A stretch of DNA of 38,352 nucleotides from Candidatus Azambacteria bacterium RIFCSPLOWO2_01_FULL_46_26 (GCA_001774105.1 MEYT01000036.1:1-38352); one strand, 5' to 3'. Positions 9,230-18,337 are shown, numbered from the stretch's first letter. Numbers and translations: made by a program. The notes: a model not told the origin generated them from the sequence alone.

Positions 9230-10384
9230 TTACTTCATTTTCTTTCTGATGAACGTCGGGATGTCCCATTCGGTTTCGTCTTTCAAATCCGAATCTGACG
9301 AAGCAATCTTCTTGGTTTTGTGGTCGGCGCTCTGCCGAAAGAGTTCCTCGGACGGCGCCTTCTTCTCCGTTTCGGCGTTCGCGGCGCCGTTTATTTTTAA
9401 AGGTAATGAAACGGTTTTAACCGGCGCCCCCTCGTCAAAACCGGTGGCTATAACGGTTACTCTAATCTCGCCTTTCTTTAACTTATCGTCATGTATCGCG
9501 CCAAAGATGATTTTGGCGTCGGAGTCAATCGATTCGGTTATTACTTTGGCCGCCTCGTTGACTTCAAGCATGCCGAGATCCTGGCCGCCGCTGATGGAGA
9601 AAAGAACGCCTTTTGCGCCGTCAATGGAAAGTTCAAGCAAAGGAGAATTTATGGCCGCCTTAGCCGCGACAATCGCCCGATCTTCGCCTGTGGCCGAGCC
9701 GATACCCATCAAAGCCGAACCCGCGTTCTGCATAATCGCCCGGATGTCGGCGAAGTCAACGTTAATTATTCCCGGATAGGTGATTAAATTGGAAATTCCC
9801 TGCACGCCCTGGCGCAAGACATCGTCAACCTTCGCGAAAGCGTCAATTAAAGAAGTGTTTCTGTCAATAATCTGCAAAATCCTGTCGTTGGGAATGACAA
9901 TAAGCGCGTCAACACGCTCTTTCAATTGAGCCCATCCTTCTTCGGCGAGCTGCCTTCGCTGAGCGCCTTCAAAACTGAAAGGTTTCGTCACAACGCCTAT
10001 GGTCAAAGCGCCCGAATCCTTGGCAATCTCCGCGATCACCGGCGAAGCGCCAGTGCCGGTTCCGCCGCCCAAACCGCAGGTAATGAAAACCATGTCCGCG
10101 CCTTTGAGCGCCTGCTGAATCTCTTCCCTGTTTTCTTCGGCCGCCTGGCGGCCGATTTCTGGATTCATTCCGGCGCCCAATCCTCGCGTCGCGTTTTTGC
10201 CAATGTGAATTTTTTCATTGGCTTTGCAGTTATGCAAATCTTGGGCGTCGGTGTTGACGGCCAAAAACTCGACACCTTTGATGTTCGCCGCCACCATCCT
10301 TGATATGGCGTTCCCGCCGCCGCCGCCGACTCCGACCACTTTAATTTTCGCGAATGTCTCCATGTCCGGTTTTATTTGAGGCAT
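9230..10384 (-). CDS. ftsZ: Cell division protein FtsZ
   Basis: [35 protein letters not shown]-terminal DIPTFIRKK. Confidence 0.98.
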   Translation of the reverse strand: MPQIKPDMETFAKIKVVGVGGGGGNAISRMVAANIKGVEFLAVNTDAQDLHNCKANEKIHIGKNATRGLGAGMNPEIGRQAAEENREEIQQALKGADMVFITCGLGGGTGTGASPVIAEIAKDSGALTIGVVTKPFSFEGAQRRQLAEEGWAQLKERVDALIVIPNDRILQIIDRNTSLIDAFAKVDDVLRQGVQGISNLITYPGIINVDFADIRAIMQNAGSALMGIGSATGEDRAIVAAKAAINSPLLELSIDGAKGVLFSISGGQDLGMLEVNEAAKVITESIDSDAKIIFGAIHDDKLKKGEIRVTVIATGFDEGAPVKTVSLPLKINGAANAETEKKAPSEELFRQSADHKTKKIASSDSDLKDETEWDIPTFIRKKMK

Positions 10385-10392
10385 AAATGTTA

Positions 10393-10434
10393 TAATTTCT
10401 AATTTCTAATTTCTAATTTCTAATTTCTAATTTC
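10393..10434. repeat. Six tandem 7-bp TAATTTC units in the ftsA-ftsZ intergenic region
   Basis: TAATTTC x6, followed by opposite-sense ATTGAAAATTGGAAATTTC to about 10477. Confidence 0.95.
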
Positions 10435-10478
10435 TAATAATTTGAAAATTTGGATTTAATTGAAAATTGGAAATTTCT

Positions 10479-11729
10479 TTAAGGCAGTATCGCCCTGAAC
10501 CAATGCTTAATTTTATCAAAAATTGAGCCGTCCATCAATGGGATTTTTGGGACCATTGAACCGAGCCCCTCTTTCTTGCCTTCAAGGTCCTGACCCATCA
10601 ATACAAGGCCGAGGGCGCAAGCGAAAGTGGGGTCGTCAACCCTGTCAACCAAGCCGCCCAATTCTTCGGCCGGAAAGCCGATTTGCGCCGGCAATTTCAA
10701 TTCCCTTTTGGCCAAATCAACGAGTCCTTGCAATTTCGCTCCGCCTCCGACGAGGATGACTCCGGCCGGCAGCATGCCCTGGCGGTTTATCTTTTTTAAT
10801 TCTTTATTTACCAGATCAAAAATCTCGCAAATCCTCGCTTCAATGATGTCCGCCAGCATCCGTCGCGAAACTTTCGTTTGATCTTCAACGCCGAACTTCG
10901 CCAAATCAATCGTTTCTTTTTTCCCGATTTCCGAGGCCGCGCATGAACCGTACTCCAATTTTATTTTTTCGGCAACGTCAATGGAAGTTCTCAAGCCGAT
11001 CGCGATGTCGTTCGTAATGTGTCCGGAACCGATCGGCAAAATATTCGCGTAAACAATGTCTCCGTCTTCAAACACGCCCAGTCCCGTCGTGCCGGCGCCC
11101 AGATCGAGGGTTAAAACGCCCAGCTCTTTTTGACGGGAATTCAGAACGGCGCGGCTTGAAGCCAAAGAAGACAAAATGAATTCACTCGGTTCGATTCCCG
11201 CCTCCGACAAACACTTGTTTAAATTTTTTAAAACCGGCGTTGAGCCCTCAATGATCAGAACGTCGACTTCCAAACGGATGCCGTGCATGCCGACAGGGTC
11301 TTTTATGCCTTTTTCGCTGTCAATGATGAATTCTCTCGGAATTACGTGAAGTATTTCGCGATTCGCCGCGAGGGTCACCGCCTCGGCCTGGCGGATCACG
11401 CGCATTACGTCATCCTCCGAAATCTCCTGATCCGCCCTTGATACCGCGACCACCCCGCGGGACGAACGGCAGCCGATGTGGCTTCCGCCGACGCTCACGT
11501 AGGCCTCACGAACGGAAACGCCGCTTGCCCGCTCGGCCATTTTCACGGCTTCCCGTATGCTTCTTGCCGCGGCGTCAATGTCGGTAATTATGCCTCTTCG
11601 CAATCCGTTCACGGAAGATTGGCCCGTCCCAAGAATACGAAGTTTCTGCGCCGCTCCGAGCTTCTGGGCAACGACCGTTTGAACCGTGGAAGTTCCGATG
11701 TCTAAACCTATGATGATGTCGTTTTTCAT
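10479..11729 (-). CDS. ftsA: Cell division protein FtsA
   Basis: IIGLDIGTSTVQTVVAQ; LTLDLGAGTTGLGVFEDG; VILVGGGAKLQGL. Confidence 0.96.
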   Translation of the reverse strand: MKNDIIIGLDIGTSTVQTVVAQKLGAAQKLRILGTGQSSVNGLRRGIITDIDAAARSIREAVKMAERASGVSVREAYVSVGGSHIGCRSSRGVVAVSRADQEISEDDVMRVIRQAEAVTLAANREILHVIPREFIIDSEKGIKDPVGMHGIRLEVDVLIIEGSTPVLKNLNKCLSEAGIEPSEFILSSLASSRAVLNSRQKELGVLTLDLGAGTTGLGVFEDGDIVYANILPIGSGHITNDIAIGLRTSIDVAEKIKLEYGSCAASEIGKKETIDLAKFGVEDQTKVSRRMLADIIEARICEIFDLVNKELKKINRQGMLPAGVILVGGGAKLQGLVDLAKRELKLPAQIGFPAEELGGLVDRVDDPTFACALGLVLMGQDLEGKKEGLGSMVPKIPLMDGSIFDKIKHWFRAILP

Positions 11730-11744
11730 AACGAATGCGAATTT

Positions 11745-12206
11745 TTATTTGATTATTTCCATTATTTTACTTTGGGTTTTCTCCATTTTTTTTGCTTCCC
11801 TCGCGCTCCGCTCGTGTTCGTATCCCGCCAGATGCAATATGCCGTGAATCAGCAAAATAGTCAGTTCTTTCAATAATGAATGTTTGCTTCGTTTTGCCTG
11901 TTTCCGCGCAACCGGCAAACAGACGACTACCTCTCCCAATCTTATAATTTTTTCCGGCGCTTTGACAAATTTTTTGCCCCGTTCAATCTGGCTGAACGAC
12001 AGGACGTCGGTCGGCTTGTCTTTGCCTCTATACGTTTTATTCAGCGCCCGCATTCTTTTCCCGCCGACCAGCGCCAAACTCACTTCCGCTTCCTTGCCCC
12101 GAGCCAAGCCGAGGGGTTTTTTTATCTCCTCAAGCGCCGCTTCCGCCGCTTGCTTAAGACGCTTCTCTTCAATCCTTGTTTTGGTAAGATTATTAATTTC
12201 AATCAT
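11745..12206 (-). CDS. ybeY: rRNA maturation endoribonuclease YbeY
   Basis: TDVLSFSQ; LLIHGILHLAGYEHE (HGxLHLxGxDH-like). Confidence 0.92.
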   Translation of the reverse strand: MIEINNLTKTRIEEKRLKQAAEAALEEIKKPLGLARGKEAEVSLALVGGKRMRALNKTYRGKDKPTDVLSFSQIERGKKFVKAPEKIIRLGEVVVCLPVARKQAKRSKHSLLKELTILLIHGILHLAGYEHERSAREAKKMEKTQSKIMEIIK

Positions 12207-12676
12207 CCTAATTTGGCCATTTCTTCTTTCACAATCTTACTGACCGCCCCTCCCTCGGCGCGGCCCTTTGTCTCTCTCATCAGCGCGGCCATCACTTTCC
12301 CAAAATCTTTTTCGCTTTTGGCTCCGGATTTCGCGATTGCCTCTTTAACTTTTGCCCTCAATTCTTCTTCGCTCATCTGCGCCGGCAAGTACGCCATAAG
12401 CATATCAAGCTCGGATTTTTCTTTGGCCGCCAGCTCAGGCCTGCCGCCCTTTTCAAACTGTTCGCTCGCGTCTTTGCGTTTTTTTGCTTCGCTTGAAATC
12501 ACCCCGAGCAATTCTTCTTCGGTCAATTCAACGTCCCGTCCGGTCTTCTCTCTTGTCCTTTTTTCGATTTGCTTATTATAAATCGCGGAAATGAGCATTC
12601 TTAAAACCGAACGCTTTAATTCGTCGCCGGTCTTAAACGTTTCTTTTAAATCGGATTGGATTTTTTGAAGCGTCAT
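12203..12676 (-). CDS. GatB/YqeY domain protein
   Basis: LKETFKTGDELKRSVLRMLISAI; FEKGGRPELAAKEKSELDMLMAYLPAQMSEEEL. Confidence 0.92.
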   Translation of the reverse strand: MTLQKIQSDLKETFKTGDELKRSVLRMLISAIYNKQIEKRTREKTGRDVELTEEELLGVISSEAKKRKDASEQFEKGGRPELAAKEKSELDMLMAYLPAQMSEEELRAKVKEAIAKSGAKSEKDFGKVMAALMRETKGRAEGGAVSKIVKEEMAKLG

Positions 12677-12681
12677 GCGAT

Positions 12682-12930
12682 TTAACGGTATTTTTTGTAC
12701 GGTTTTTCCTCTTCCTTCAAAAGACCGAGCTTTCTCAGCTTCTCCATTTCTTTGGTTTTTTCGATTCTATAAAGCGCGGAAAGTTTTTTCTGCCGTTTGG
12801 TCGGTTCCGCCCGGTGATACCTTTTCTTTCTCGCTTCAACCAAAACATGGCTTTGCTGCACCCTGCGGGTAAAGCGCCTCAAAAAACTTCCTGTTGTTTC
12901 TTTTTCTTTTTTCTTTAAAAATACCGGCAT
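12682..12930 (-). CDS. rpsU: 30S ribosomal protein bS21-like (start MPVFLKKK)
   Basis: ETTGSFLRRFTRRVQQSHVLVEARKKRYHRAEPTKRQKK. Confidence 0.85.
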   Translation of the reverse strand: MPVFLKKKEKETTGSFLRRFTRRVQQSHVLVEARKKRYHRAEPTKRQKKLSALYRIEKTKEMEKLRKLGLLKEEEKPYKKYR

Positions 12931-13031
12931 AAAAACACCTCCTTTCAATTGTTACGAATTTACGAATCCGTACGAATACACGAATAAAAATGTTCTCATT
13001 CGTACATTCGTAACAATTCGTACATCCGCGG

Positions 13032-13406
13032 TCAAGGCATTCCTCTCTTTTCTCCGGCCTTCCATCCTCCAAGCAAATGCAAATGCAAATGATCAATCAA
13101 CTGGCCGCCGCCACGCCCGACGTTGAAAACCAATTTGTAACCGGTCTCATCCAGGCCAAAATCTTTTGCCGCTTTTTTGGCCGCCAAAAACATGGCAGTT
13201 ATCATTTTTTCGTCTTCCGGCTCCAGATCGTTTACGGAATCAATGTGTCTTTGCTCCATTTTCGGGACAATCAAGAGGTGGATTGGGGCGCTGGGACGAA
13301 TGTCCTTAAAAACCATCAACTCATCGGCATCATAAACTATCTCCGACGGCAATTGTTTATTTACGATTTTGCAAAAAAGACAAGTTGTCACAAGTATCGA
13401 TGCCAA
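13032..13406 (-). CDS. HIT family hydrolase (start uncertain; the listed start is TTG)
   Basis: CLFCKIVNKQLPSEIVYDAD; HLHLHLLGG. Confidence 0.93.
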   Translation of the reverse strand: MASILVTTCLFCKIVNKQLPSEIVYDADELMVFKDIRPSAPIHLLIVPKMEQRHIDSVNDLEPEDEKMITAMFLAAKKAAKDFGLDETGYKLVFNVGRGGGQLIDHLHLHLLGGWKAGEKRGMP

Positions 13407-13494
13407 TATACGAATTGATACTAATTATACGAATGCGGGGATTTAGTATCAGTATTTATTCGTATCATTAGTATGCATTCGTATATTTGCATCG
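13398..13494. repeat. Palindromic element with TACGAAT/ATTCGTA units
   Basis: 37-nt arms 13398-13434 and 13458-13494 are reverse complements with 4 mismatches. Confidence 0.75.
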
Positions 13495-13496
13495 CG

Positions 13497-14783
13497 TTAT
13501 TTCTTCAATCTCTTCTTCACTTCGTTCAAAATTTTCTCAAGCGGAATGATTTCCTGAACTCCGGACGACATTTCCCGCAAAATAATGTTTCCGTCCATCA
13601 CCTCTTTTTGTCCCAAAATCAAACTGATCTGCGTTCCAATTTTATCGGCAATCCGAAGCTGGGCTTTTATGCTTTGTTTGCTGAACGCTTCGGCGGGCGC
13701 GAGACCGGCTTTGCGAAACTCCTCAAATAAAACCAGACTCTTTTTCTTCGCCCGATCGCCCAATTGAATCAAAAATATTTTCGGGCGAATGCCGGCCGAA
13801 GGAACTTTGATTTCCTGGACCTTCATTAAATTGACCGTCCGTTCCACCCCTCCCGCGGCACCCATGGCTGGCGTGCTTTTGCCGCCCAAAACCTCAATAA
13901 AATCGTCAAAACGTCCGCCGGCGCCCAAAGCCGCGACTTGCGTCTGAGCGCTGTCGGGCCAAATTTCAAAAACCGTTTTCGTGTAATAATCCAACCCGCG
14001 CACCAAAAAAGGGTTCAAATTATAGGGCAGTTCAAGCTCGTCCAAAAATTCCAGAACGCTCTTGAAATGATCGTGGCATTCTTTGCAAAGGTGATCAACC
14101 GTGTGCGGCGCCTGACTCTTGAAAAGCTGACATTTTTCGTCTTTGCAGTCAAGGAGCCGCAATGGATTTTCTTTAAAACGCCGGCGGCAATCCGAGCAAA
14201 GCTTTTTAACCCGATTGCGGTAATAATCTTTAAGCAGAGAACGGTAGCCGGGCCGGCAGACCTTGCAGCCGATACTGTTGATTTGAACGGTTAAACCCTT
14301 GATGCCGAGCTCCGAATAAATATTATAAAAAACTTTTATCAGCTGGGCGTCAATCACGGGATCGGATTCTCCGATGACTTCAAAACCGAATTGGTAAAAT
14401 TGGCGATAGCGTCCGGATTGCGGCTGTTCGTAACGGAACATCGGGCCGAAATAGAACAACTTCAACGGCTGGGGCATAACGGAAAGGCCGTGCTCGATGT
14501 ACGCCCGCATGACTCCGGCCGTTCCTTCCGGCCTTAAAGTCAAGGAATCGCCTCCTTTGGTTTTAAAGGTGAACGTCTGTTTTTCCACGATGTCGGAAGA
14601 CAGTCCGAGAGTTTTCGAAAAAAGTCCGCTGTCTTCCGCGATCGGCGAGTCAATTCGTTTAAAGCCATATTCGGCCGCCAAAGTTCTGACGACTTTTCTC
14701 AGCCGCTCCCAGTATTTTTGGTCCTGCGGCAAAATGTCGTGAAAACCTTTAGGCGTTTGAAAAATTTGAGCGGTTTTTGGCAT
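13497..14783 (-). CDS. hisS: Histidyl-tRNA synthetase
   Basis: TPKGFHDILPQD; TLRPEGTAGVMRAYIEHG; GRYRQFYQFGFEVIGE; LVRGLDYYTKTVFE. Confidence 0.97.
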   Translation of the reverse strand: MPKTAQIFQTPKGFHDILPQDQKYWERLRKVVRTLAAEYGFKRIDSPIAEDSGLFSKTLGLSSDIVEKQTFTFKTKGGDSLTLRPEGTAGVMRAYIEHGLSVMPQPLKLFYFGPMFRYEQPQSGRYRQFYQFGFEVIGESDPVIDAQLIKVFYNIYSELGIKGLTVQINSIGCKVCRPGYRSLLKDYYRNRVKKLCSDCRRRFKENPLRLLDCKDEKCQLFKSQAPHTVDHLCKECHDHFKSVLEFLDELELPYNLNPFLVRGLDYYTKTVFEIWPDSAQTQVAALGAGGRFDDFIEVLGGKSTPAMGAAGGVERTVNLMKVQEIKVPSAGIRPKIFLIQLGDRAKKKSLVLFEEFRKAGLAPAEAFSKQSIKAQLRIADKIGTQISLILGQKEVMDGNIILREMSSGVQEIIPLEKILNEVKKRLKK

Positions 14784-14801
14784 AAGTTACGAATTCGTAA
14801 A

Positions 14802-15359
14802 TTAGTAATTTGGCGTTTCGAACGCTTGCGCTTTGTTGATAGGCCATGCTCTCAGCCATGTCCGGCCGACAATATAGGACCCGGACAATTTTCCGAAACG
14901 GCGGGAATCCAAAGAAAAATCGCGATTGTCTCCCAAAACAAAATAATCGTCAGAACCCAAGGACGCGTCCAAATCGCCCCGGGTAATCCGTCCGCGCAAA
15001 TACGCGCTTTCATCCAAAACAAACCCTTCCGGCTGATTCCGGTTAAAAATTTTCACGATCCCGCCTTCAATCTTCACCCGCTCTCCCGGCAAGCCGATTA
15101 TTCGCTTGATGAAATATTGGGAAGTGTCTTGCGGATACTTCAGCACAATGACATCCCCGCGCTTTGGCTCGGAAAAACGGTAAGAAATCTCGTCAACAAT
15201 CAAATAATCCCGGTCGTAAAAATTCGGCTCCATGCTCGCCCCGCGGACGAAAAACGGTTGAATGACGAAATAACGGATCGGCCCGACGATTAAAAGAGAT
15301 ATGACCGTCAGCTTGGTTATTTCCCAAAGAAAAATTTTAATCTGCCGTAAAAAATTCAT
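14802..15359 (-). CDS. lepB: Signal peptidase I
   Basis: FFVRGASMEPNFYDRDYLIVDEISYRF; FIKRIIGLPGERV; VLGDNRDFSLDSR. Confidence 0.96.
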   Translation of the reverse strand: MNFLRQIKIFLWEITKLTVISLLIVGPIRYFVIQPFFVRGASMEPNFYDRDYLIVDEISYRFSEPKRGDVIVLKYPQDTSQYFIKRIIGLPGERVKIEGGIVKIFNRNQPEGFVLDESAYLRGRITRGDLDASLGSDDYFVLGDNRDFSLDSRRFGKLSGSYIVGRTWLRAWPINKAQAFETPNY

Positions 15360-15417
15360 GTTTTGTGCTTCCAAGTTAGCACAGATTTTTAAAAAAATCA
15401 AATTCTCTTGCAATTAG

Positions 15418-15819
15418 GATTACGCCGCGGTTTTTTTGAAAATCGGAAAAAAATACGGCTTAAAACAATTGCTGAACATAACCGTCCTTCTTGGGGTAAT
15501 CAGCACGATCTGGTATCTCTGGCTTGTCGGCGAGAAAACGGCCATTGCTTTCAGCATCCTCGGCGGCATTGTTTCAATGGTTACGCTTTTGGCGATTCTT
15601 GATCTGGCGGCCCGTTCCTGCCCGAAAATGGCCGAAGGGACTTTTTTCGCTCTCTTAATGTCGGTCTACAACGGCGGAGCAATGGTCTCAAAGGTCCTTG
15701 GCGGTTTTCTTCTTCAATACACCGGCTTGCAAACTCTCATTATTATCAGCGCGGTCTTCACCGCTTTCTGCTGGCTATTGGTTCCTCTGATAAAATTAGA
15801 GGACGAAAATTTACATTAG
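15418..15819 (+). pseudogene. 5'-truncated MFS/folate-biopterin-type transporter remnant
   Basis: Reads directly from an upstream stop with no ATG; LDLAARSCPKMAEGTFFALLMSVYNGGAMVSKVLGG matches only a C-terminal part of such transporters. Confidence 0.6.
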
Positions 15820-15834
15820 AGGACGAAAATTTAC
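15795..15834. repeat. Perfect 20-bp tandem duplication (ATTAGAGGACGAAAATTTAC x2)
   Basis: Copies at 15795-15814 and 15815-15834; the second supplies the stop codon. Confidence 0.97.
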
Positions 15835-15838
15835 AAAG

Positions 15839-15864
15839 GCCCGTGTAACAGCGGGCTTTTTTTA
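15839..15864 (+). terminator. Rho-independent terminator
   Basis: GCCCG-TGTAACAG-CGGGC then TTTTTTT. Confidence 0.8.
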
Positions 15865-15875
15865 TAATGAGCGGA

Positions 15876-15961
15876 GGGGACTAAATTTTGAAAATCGTAG
15901 GCGGGGGCGGCCAACCGAGTCTGCGAGGTTGGGGTTAAGCGATTTTCAAAATTTAGTCCCC
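15876..15961. repeat. 86-bp palindromic (MITE-like) element
   Basis: Perfect 22-bp inverted repeat GGGGACTAAATTTTGAAAATCG / CGATTTTCAAAATTTAGTCCCC; internal CCAACC-N10-GGTTGG. Confidence 0.9.
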
Positions 15962-15969
15962 GGAGCGTT

Positions 15970-17334
15970 TTATTGTAATAACTTCACCGCTTTAACAAAT
16001 TGCTCGCCTCTGTCAAATTCGTTTTGAAATAAATTGAACGAGGCGGCGGCGGGCGATAAAAGAACGGCATCTCTTTTTTGGGCGAGCCGCCGGGCATGAA
16101 TGACGGCCTGTTTCATGTCGGGCGCGTCAATCACGGCTTTTAATTTTAGATTTTTGGTTCGCGCGAGGTGTTTTTGAAATTCAACTTTCATCTTCTCGGT
16201 CGCCGAACCGGGAAGCAAAACAAGAAAATCCGCGTTTTTTAAAATTTCTCCGGCAAAAACCGAGTAATCCAAATTTTTATCCTCGCCGCCGGCGATAAGA
16301 ATTAAACGCCCGTTTTTAAACAACGACCTCGCGGCTTTGATTGCCTCAATCCCCGCGCCGGGATTTGTCGCGCCGGAGTCGTTGATGTAAGTGACGCCTT
16401 TGATTTTCCCGACTTTTTCCAAACGATGCGGTAGTAATTTGAGGCGCGGAATCAGCGATAAAATTTCTTTTCGCGAAATCTTAAAAAGTTTCGCGATCTC
16501 AATCGCGGCCGCGAGATTCGCGGCGTTGTGAGCGAGCGAGAGAAAAGGAATGGATTTTGCGACGATTTTTGAAAAATAAATTTTTTTTGAACGCGCGTTT
16601 TTTGTCAGTTTTTCAAGCAGGCGATTGTCTTCGGGAATTATAAGGAAATCCTCCGGTTTTTGAAATCTAAAAATATTCATTTTTGCTTTGGCGTATTGGG
16701 CAAAAGAAGAGTAGCGGTTCAGGTGGTCAGGAAAAATATTCGTGATTACAGCAATGTGAGGACTTTTTTTCTTTTCGGCCAGCGCCTCAAGCTGAAAACT
16801 GGAAAGCTCCAAAATAACCGGCCCGCCTTGACTCGGCGAGGCAAGCCCGCCTTTTTTGATTTTGGGCAGTACTTCCAAAACCGATTTGCCGATGTTTCCC
16901 CCCAAAACCGCGTTTTTGTATTTTCTTTTCAAAATTTGATGAATCAAAAAAGCGGTCGTTGACTTGCCTTTTGTGCCGGTAACGCCGACGACCGGCGCGG
17001 GACACAAATCAAAAAAAATTCCGACATCCGTCTCAATCGGAACTCCGCTCTTTTTCGCCAATGCCAAAAACTTGGATTCATTCGGAACTCCGGGATTTTT
17101 AATAATCAAATCGGCGTTTTTAAAATCTTCTTGACGATGTTTACCCAAAATATAACGAATCGGCAGCCCTTTCAATCGCCCCAATGACTCTCGTAATTTA
17201 CCCCTTGTCTTTAAATCCGTAACCAAAACCCTTGCCCCGGCCTTGGCAAAAAATTCAGCGGCCCCGACCCCTCCGCCGCTTATTCCAAGCCCCATTATCG
17301 TCACTTTTTTGTTTTTGAAATCAGATTTGACCAT
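15970..17334 (-). CDS. murD: UDP-N-acetylmuramoylalanine--D-glutamate ligase
   Basis: VVGVTGTKGKSTTAFLI; LELSSFQLE; INDSGATNPGAGIEAI; LIAGGEDKNLDYS. Confidence 0.96.
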   Translation of the reverse strand: MVKSDFKNKKVTIMGLGISGGGVGAAEFFAKAGARVLVTDLKTRGKLRESLGRLKGLPIRYILGKHRQEDFKNADLIIKNPGVPNESKFLALAKKSGVPIETDVGIFFDLCPAPVVGVTGTKGKSTTAFLIHQILKRKYKNAVLGGNIGKSVLEVLPKIKKGGLASPSQGGPVILELSSFQLEALAEKKKSPHIAVITNIFPDHLNRYSSFAQYAKAKMNIFRFQKPEDFLIIPEDNRLLEKLTKNARSKKIYFSKIVAKSIPFLSLAHNAANLAAAIEIAKLFKISRKEILSLIPRLKLLPHRLEKVGKIKGVTYINDSGATNPGAGIEAIKAARSLFKNGRLILIAGGEDKNLDYSVFAGEILKNADFLVLLPGSATEKMKVEFQKHLARTKNLKLKAVIDAPDMKQAVIHARRLAQKRDAVLLSPAAASFNLFQNEFDRGEQFVKAVKLLQ

Positions 17335-17371
17335 TCTGTTTTAAATTTACCATAAACAAGCGGAAATAAGA

Positions 17372-17399
17372 AAAGGGTTCTCTTTTTTGAGAACCCTTT
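17372..17399. terminator. Terminator-like hairpin at the murD-side edge of the cytochrome island
   Basis: AAAGGGTTCTC-TTTTTT-GAGAACCCTTT, perfect 11-bp stem. Confidence 0.75.
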
Positions 17400-17411
17400 G
17401 TTGATTTAATT

Positions 17412-17585
17412 TTATCGATCGGCCAAGGCCAGAACGTAGCCCTTTTCAATCAACTCTTGCAAGCGCCATTTCGGCACGTAATCATAAACCAACTTCTTCT
17501 TTTCCTTGTCCCAGCAAAGAACGTGAACGTAACCTTGTTCTTCGCTAAGTTTTTTGACATCCTCAGGCGTAAAAGCTCTTGCCAC
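17412..17585 (-). CDS. 57-aa unknown protein (GTG start, not in the ORF track)
   Basis: GGAAGGAGGAAAATC-GTG; translation MARAFTPEDVKKLSEEQGYVHVLCWDKEKKKLVYDYVPKWRLQELIEKGYVLALADR. Confidence 0.7.
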   Translation of the reverse strand: MARAFTPEDVKKLSEEQGYVHVLCWDKEKKKLVYDYVPKWRLQELIEKGYVLALADR

Positions 17586-17631
17586 GATTTTCCTCCTTCC
17601 AAACGCCTTCCATCACGCCATCCAATCTTTA

Positions 17632-17814
17632 CTAGTCCCTTATGGCCACATACATTGTCGCGAGAATAATTCCCAGCGCCATTGAGCCGAGTCCGGCAAG
17701 CGCGAACAAAAAAGGAGAATCGCTCGCGGCTCCGCCCAAAACTATCGTTATCGCGCCCCCGTACACCAAAAGTCTTGAAGACGCCGCAAGCGCCGAATGC
17801 CAAAAATTTCTCAT
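17632..17814 (-). CDS. 60-aa two-TM membrane protein
   Basis: AAGGAGGATGACAA-ATG RBS; two hydrophobic helices. Confidence 0.65.
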   Translation of the reverse strand: MRNFWHSALAASSRLLVYGGAITIVLGGAASDSPFLFALAGLGSMALGIILATMYVAIRD

Positions 17815-17838
17815 TTGTCATCCTCCTTATAATCCTTG

Positions 17839-17925
17839 TCAGAATCCGAGCAGAGAAAGCGCCAAAAGCAAAAAACAAACGAAGTACAAAAACGCCAGCA
17901 CGGAAAGCTTTTCCCATTTTTCCAT
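17839..17925 (-). CDS. 28-aa single-TM micropeptide
   Basis: TAGGAGAGAAA-ATG RBS; MEKWEKLSVLAFLYFVCFLLLALSLLGF. Confidence 0.55.
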   Translation of the reverse strand: MEKWEKLSVLAFLYFVCFLLLALSLLGF

Positions 17926-17933
17926 TTTCTCTC

Positions 17934-18278
17934 CTACTTCTGCAGTTCGCGTATGTAACTTACGATGTCGTGAATCTGATCTTCCGAATAAGTGTCCGCG
18001 TAAGGCGGCATTCCGGTTCCGGGAACTCCTTTGGAAATCTTCTGGAATAACTGCCCGTCGGTCATTTGTTTCACCCGTCCGTCGCGTAAAGACGGAATCA
18101 TCGGCGGCATGCCTTCGCCCTTTGGACGATGACATCCCACACAGCTTTTTCCGTATAAAACCTTTCCGTTCTGTGCGTTGCCGGCGGCATCGGCCAATGT
18201 CGTAAAAATAGTCCCGCAAAAGACAATCAAAACAATACCAATAATAAAAACCGGAATAATCAACAATCTTTCTTTCAT
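17934..18278 (-). CDS. Monoheme c-type cytochrome, exported or membrane-anchored
   Basis: Signal/TM N-terminus; KSCVGCHRPKGEG (CXXCH); GTGMPPY candidate Met ligand; GAGGGGG RBS upstream. Confidence 0.92.
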   Translation of the reverse strand: MKERLLIIPVFIIGIVLIVFCGTIFTTLADAAGNAQNGKVLYGKSCVGCHRPKGEGMPPMIPSLRDGRVKQMTDGQLFQKISKGVPGTGMPPYADTYSEDQIHDIVSYIRELQK

Positions 18279-18337
18279 TGTCATCCCCCTCTTTTTTGTT
18301 GTCAAACAACTTGCCGCACCTCTTTAAACTATTAAAG

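Noticed and set aside
11880-12581. 233-aa plus-strand ORF
   Set aside because: Antisense across ybeY and yqeY-like genes; low-complexity F/S-rich translation
14718-15293. 191-aa plus-strand ORF
   Set aside because: Antisense to lepB, which has clear catalytic motifs
17450-18309. Overlapping minus-strand ORFs 17450-17917 and 17839-18309
   Set aside because: Out-of-frame readings of the small membrane genes and monoheme cytochrome; the RBS-supported frames fit better
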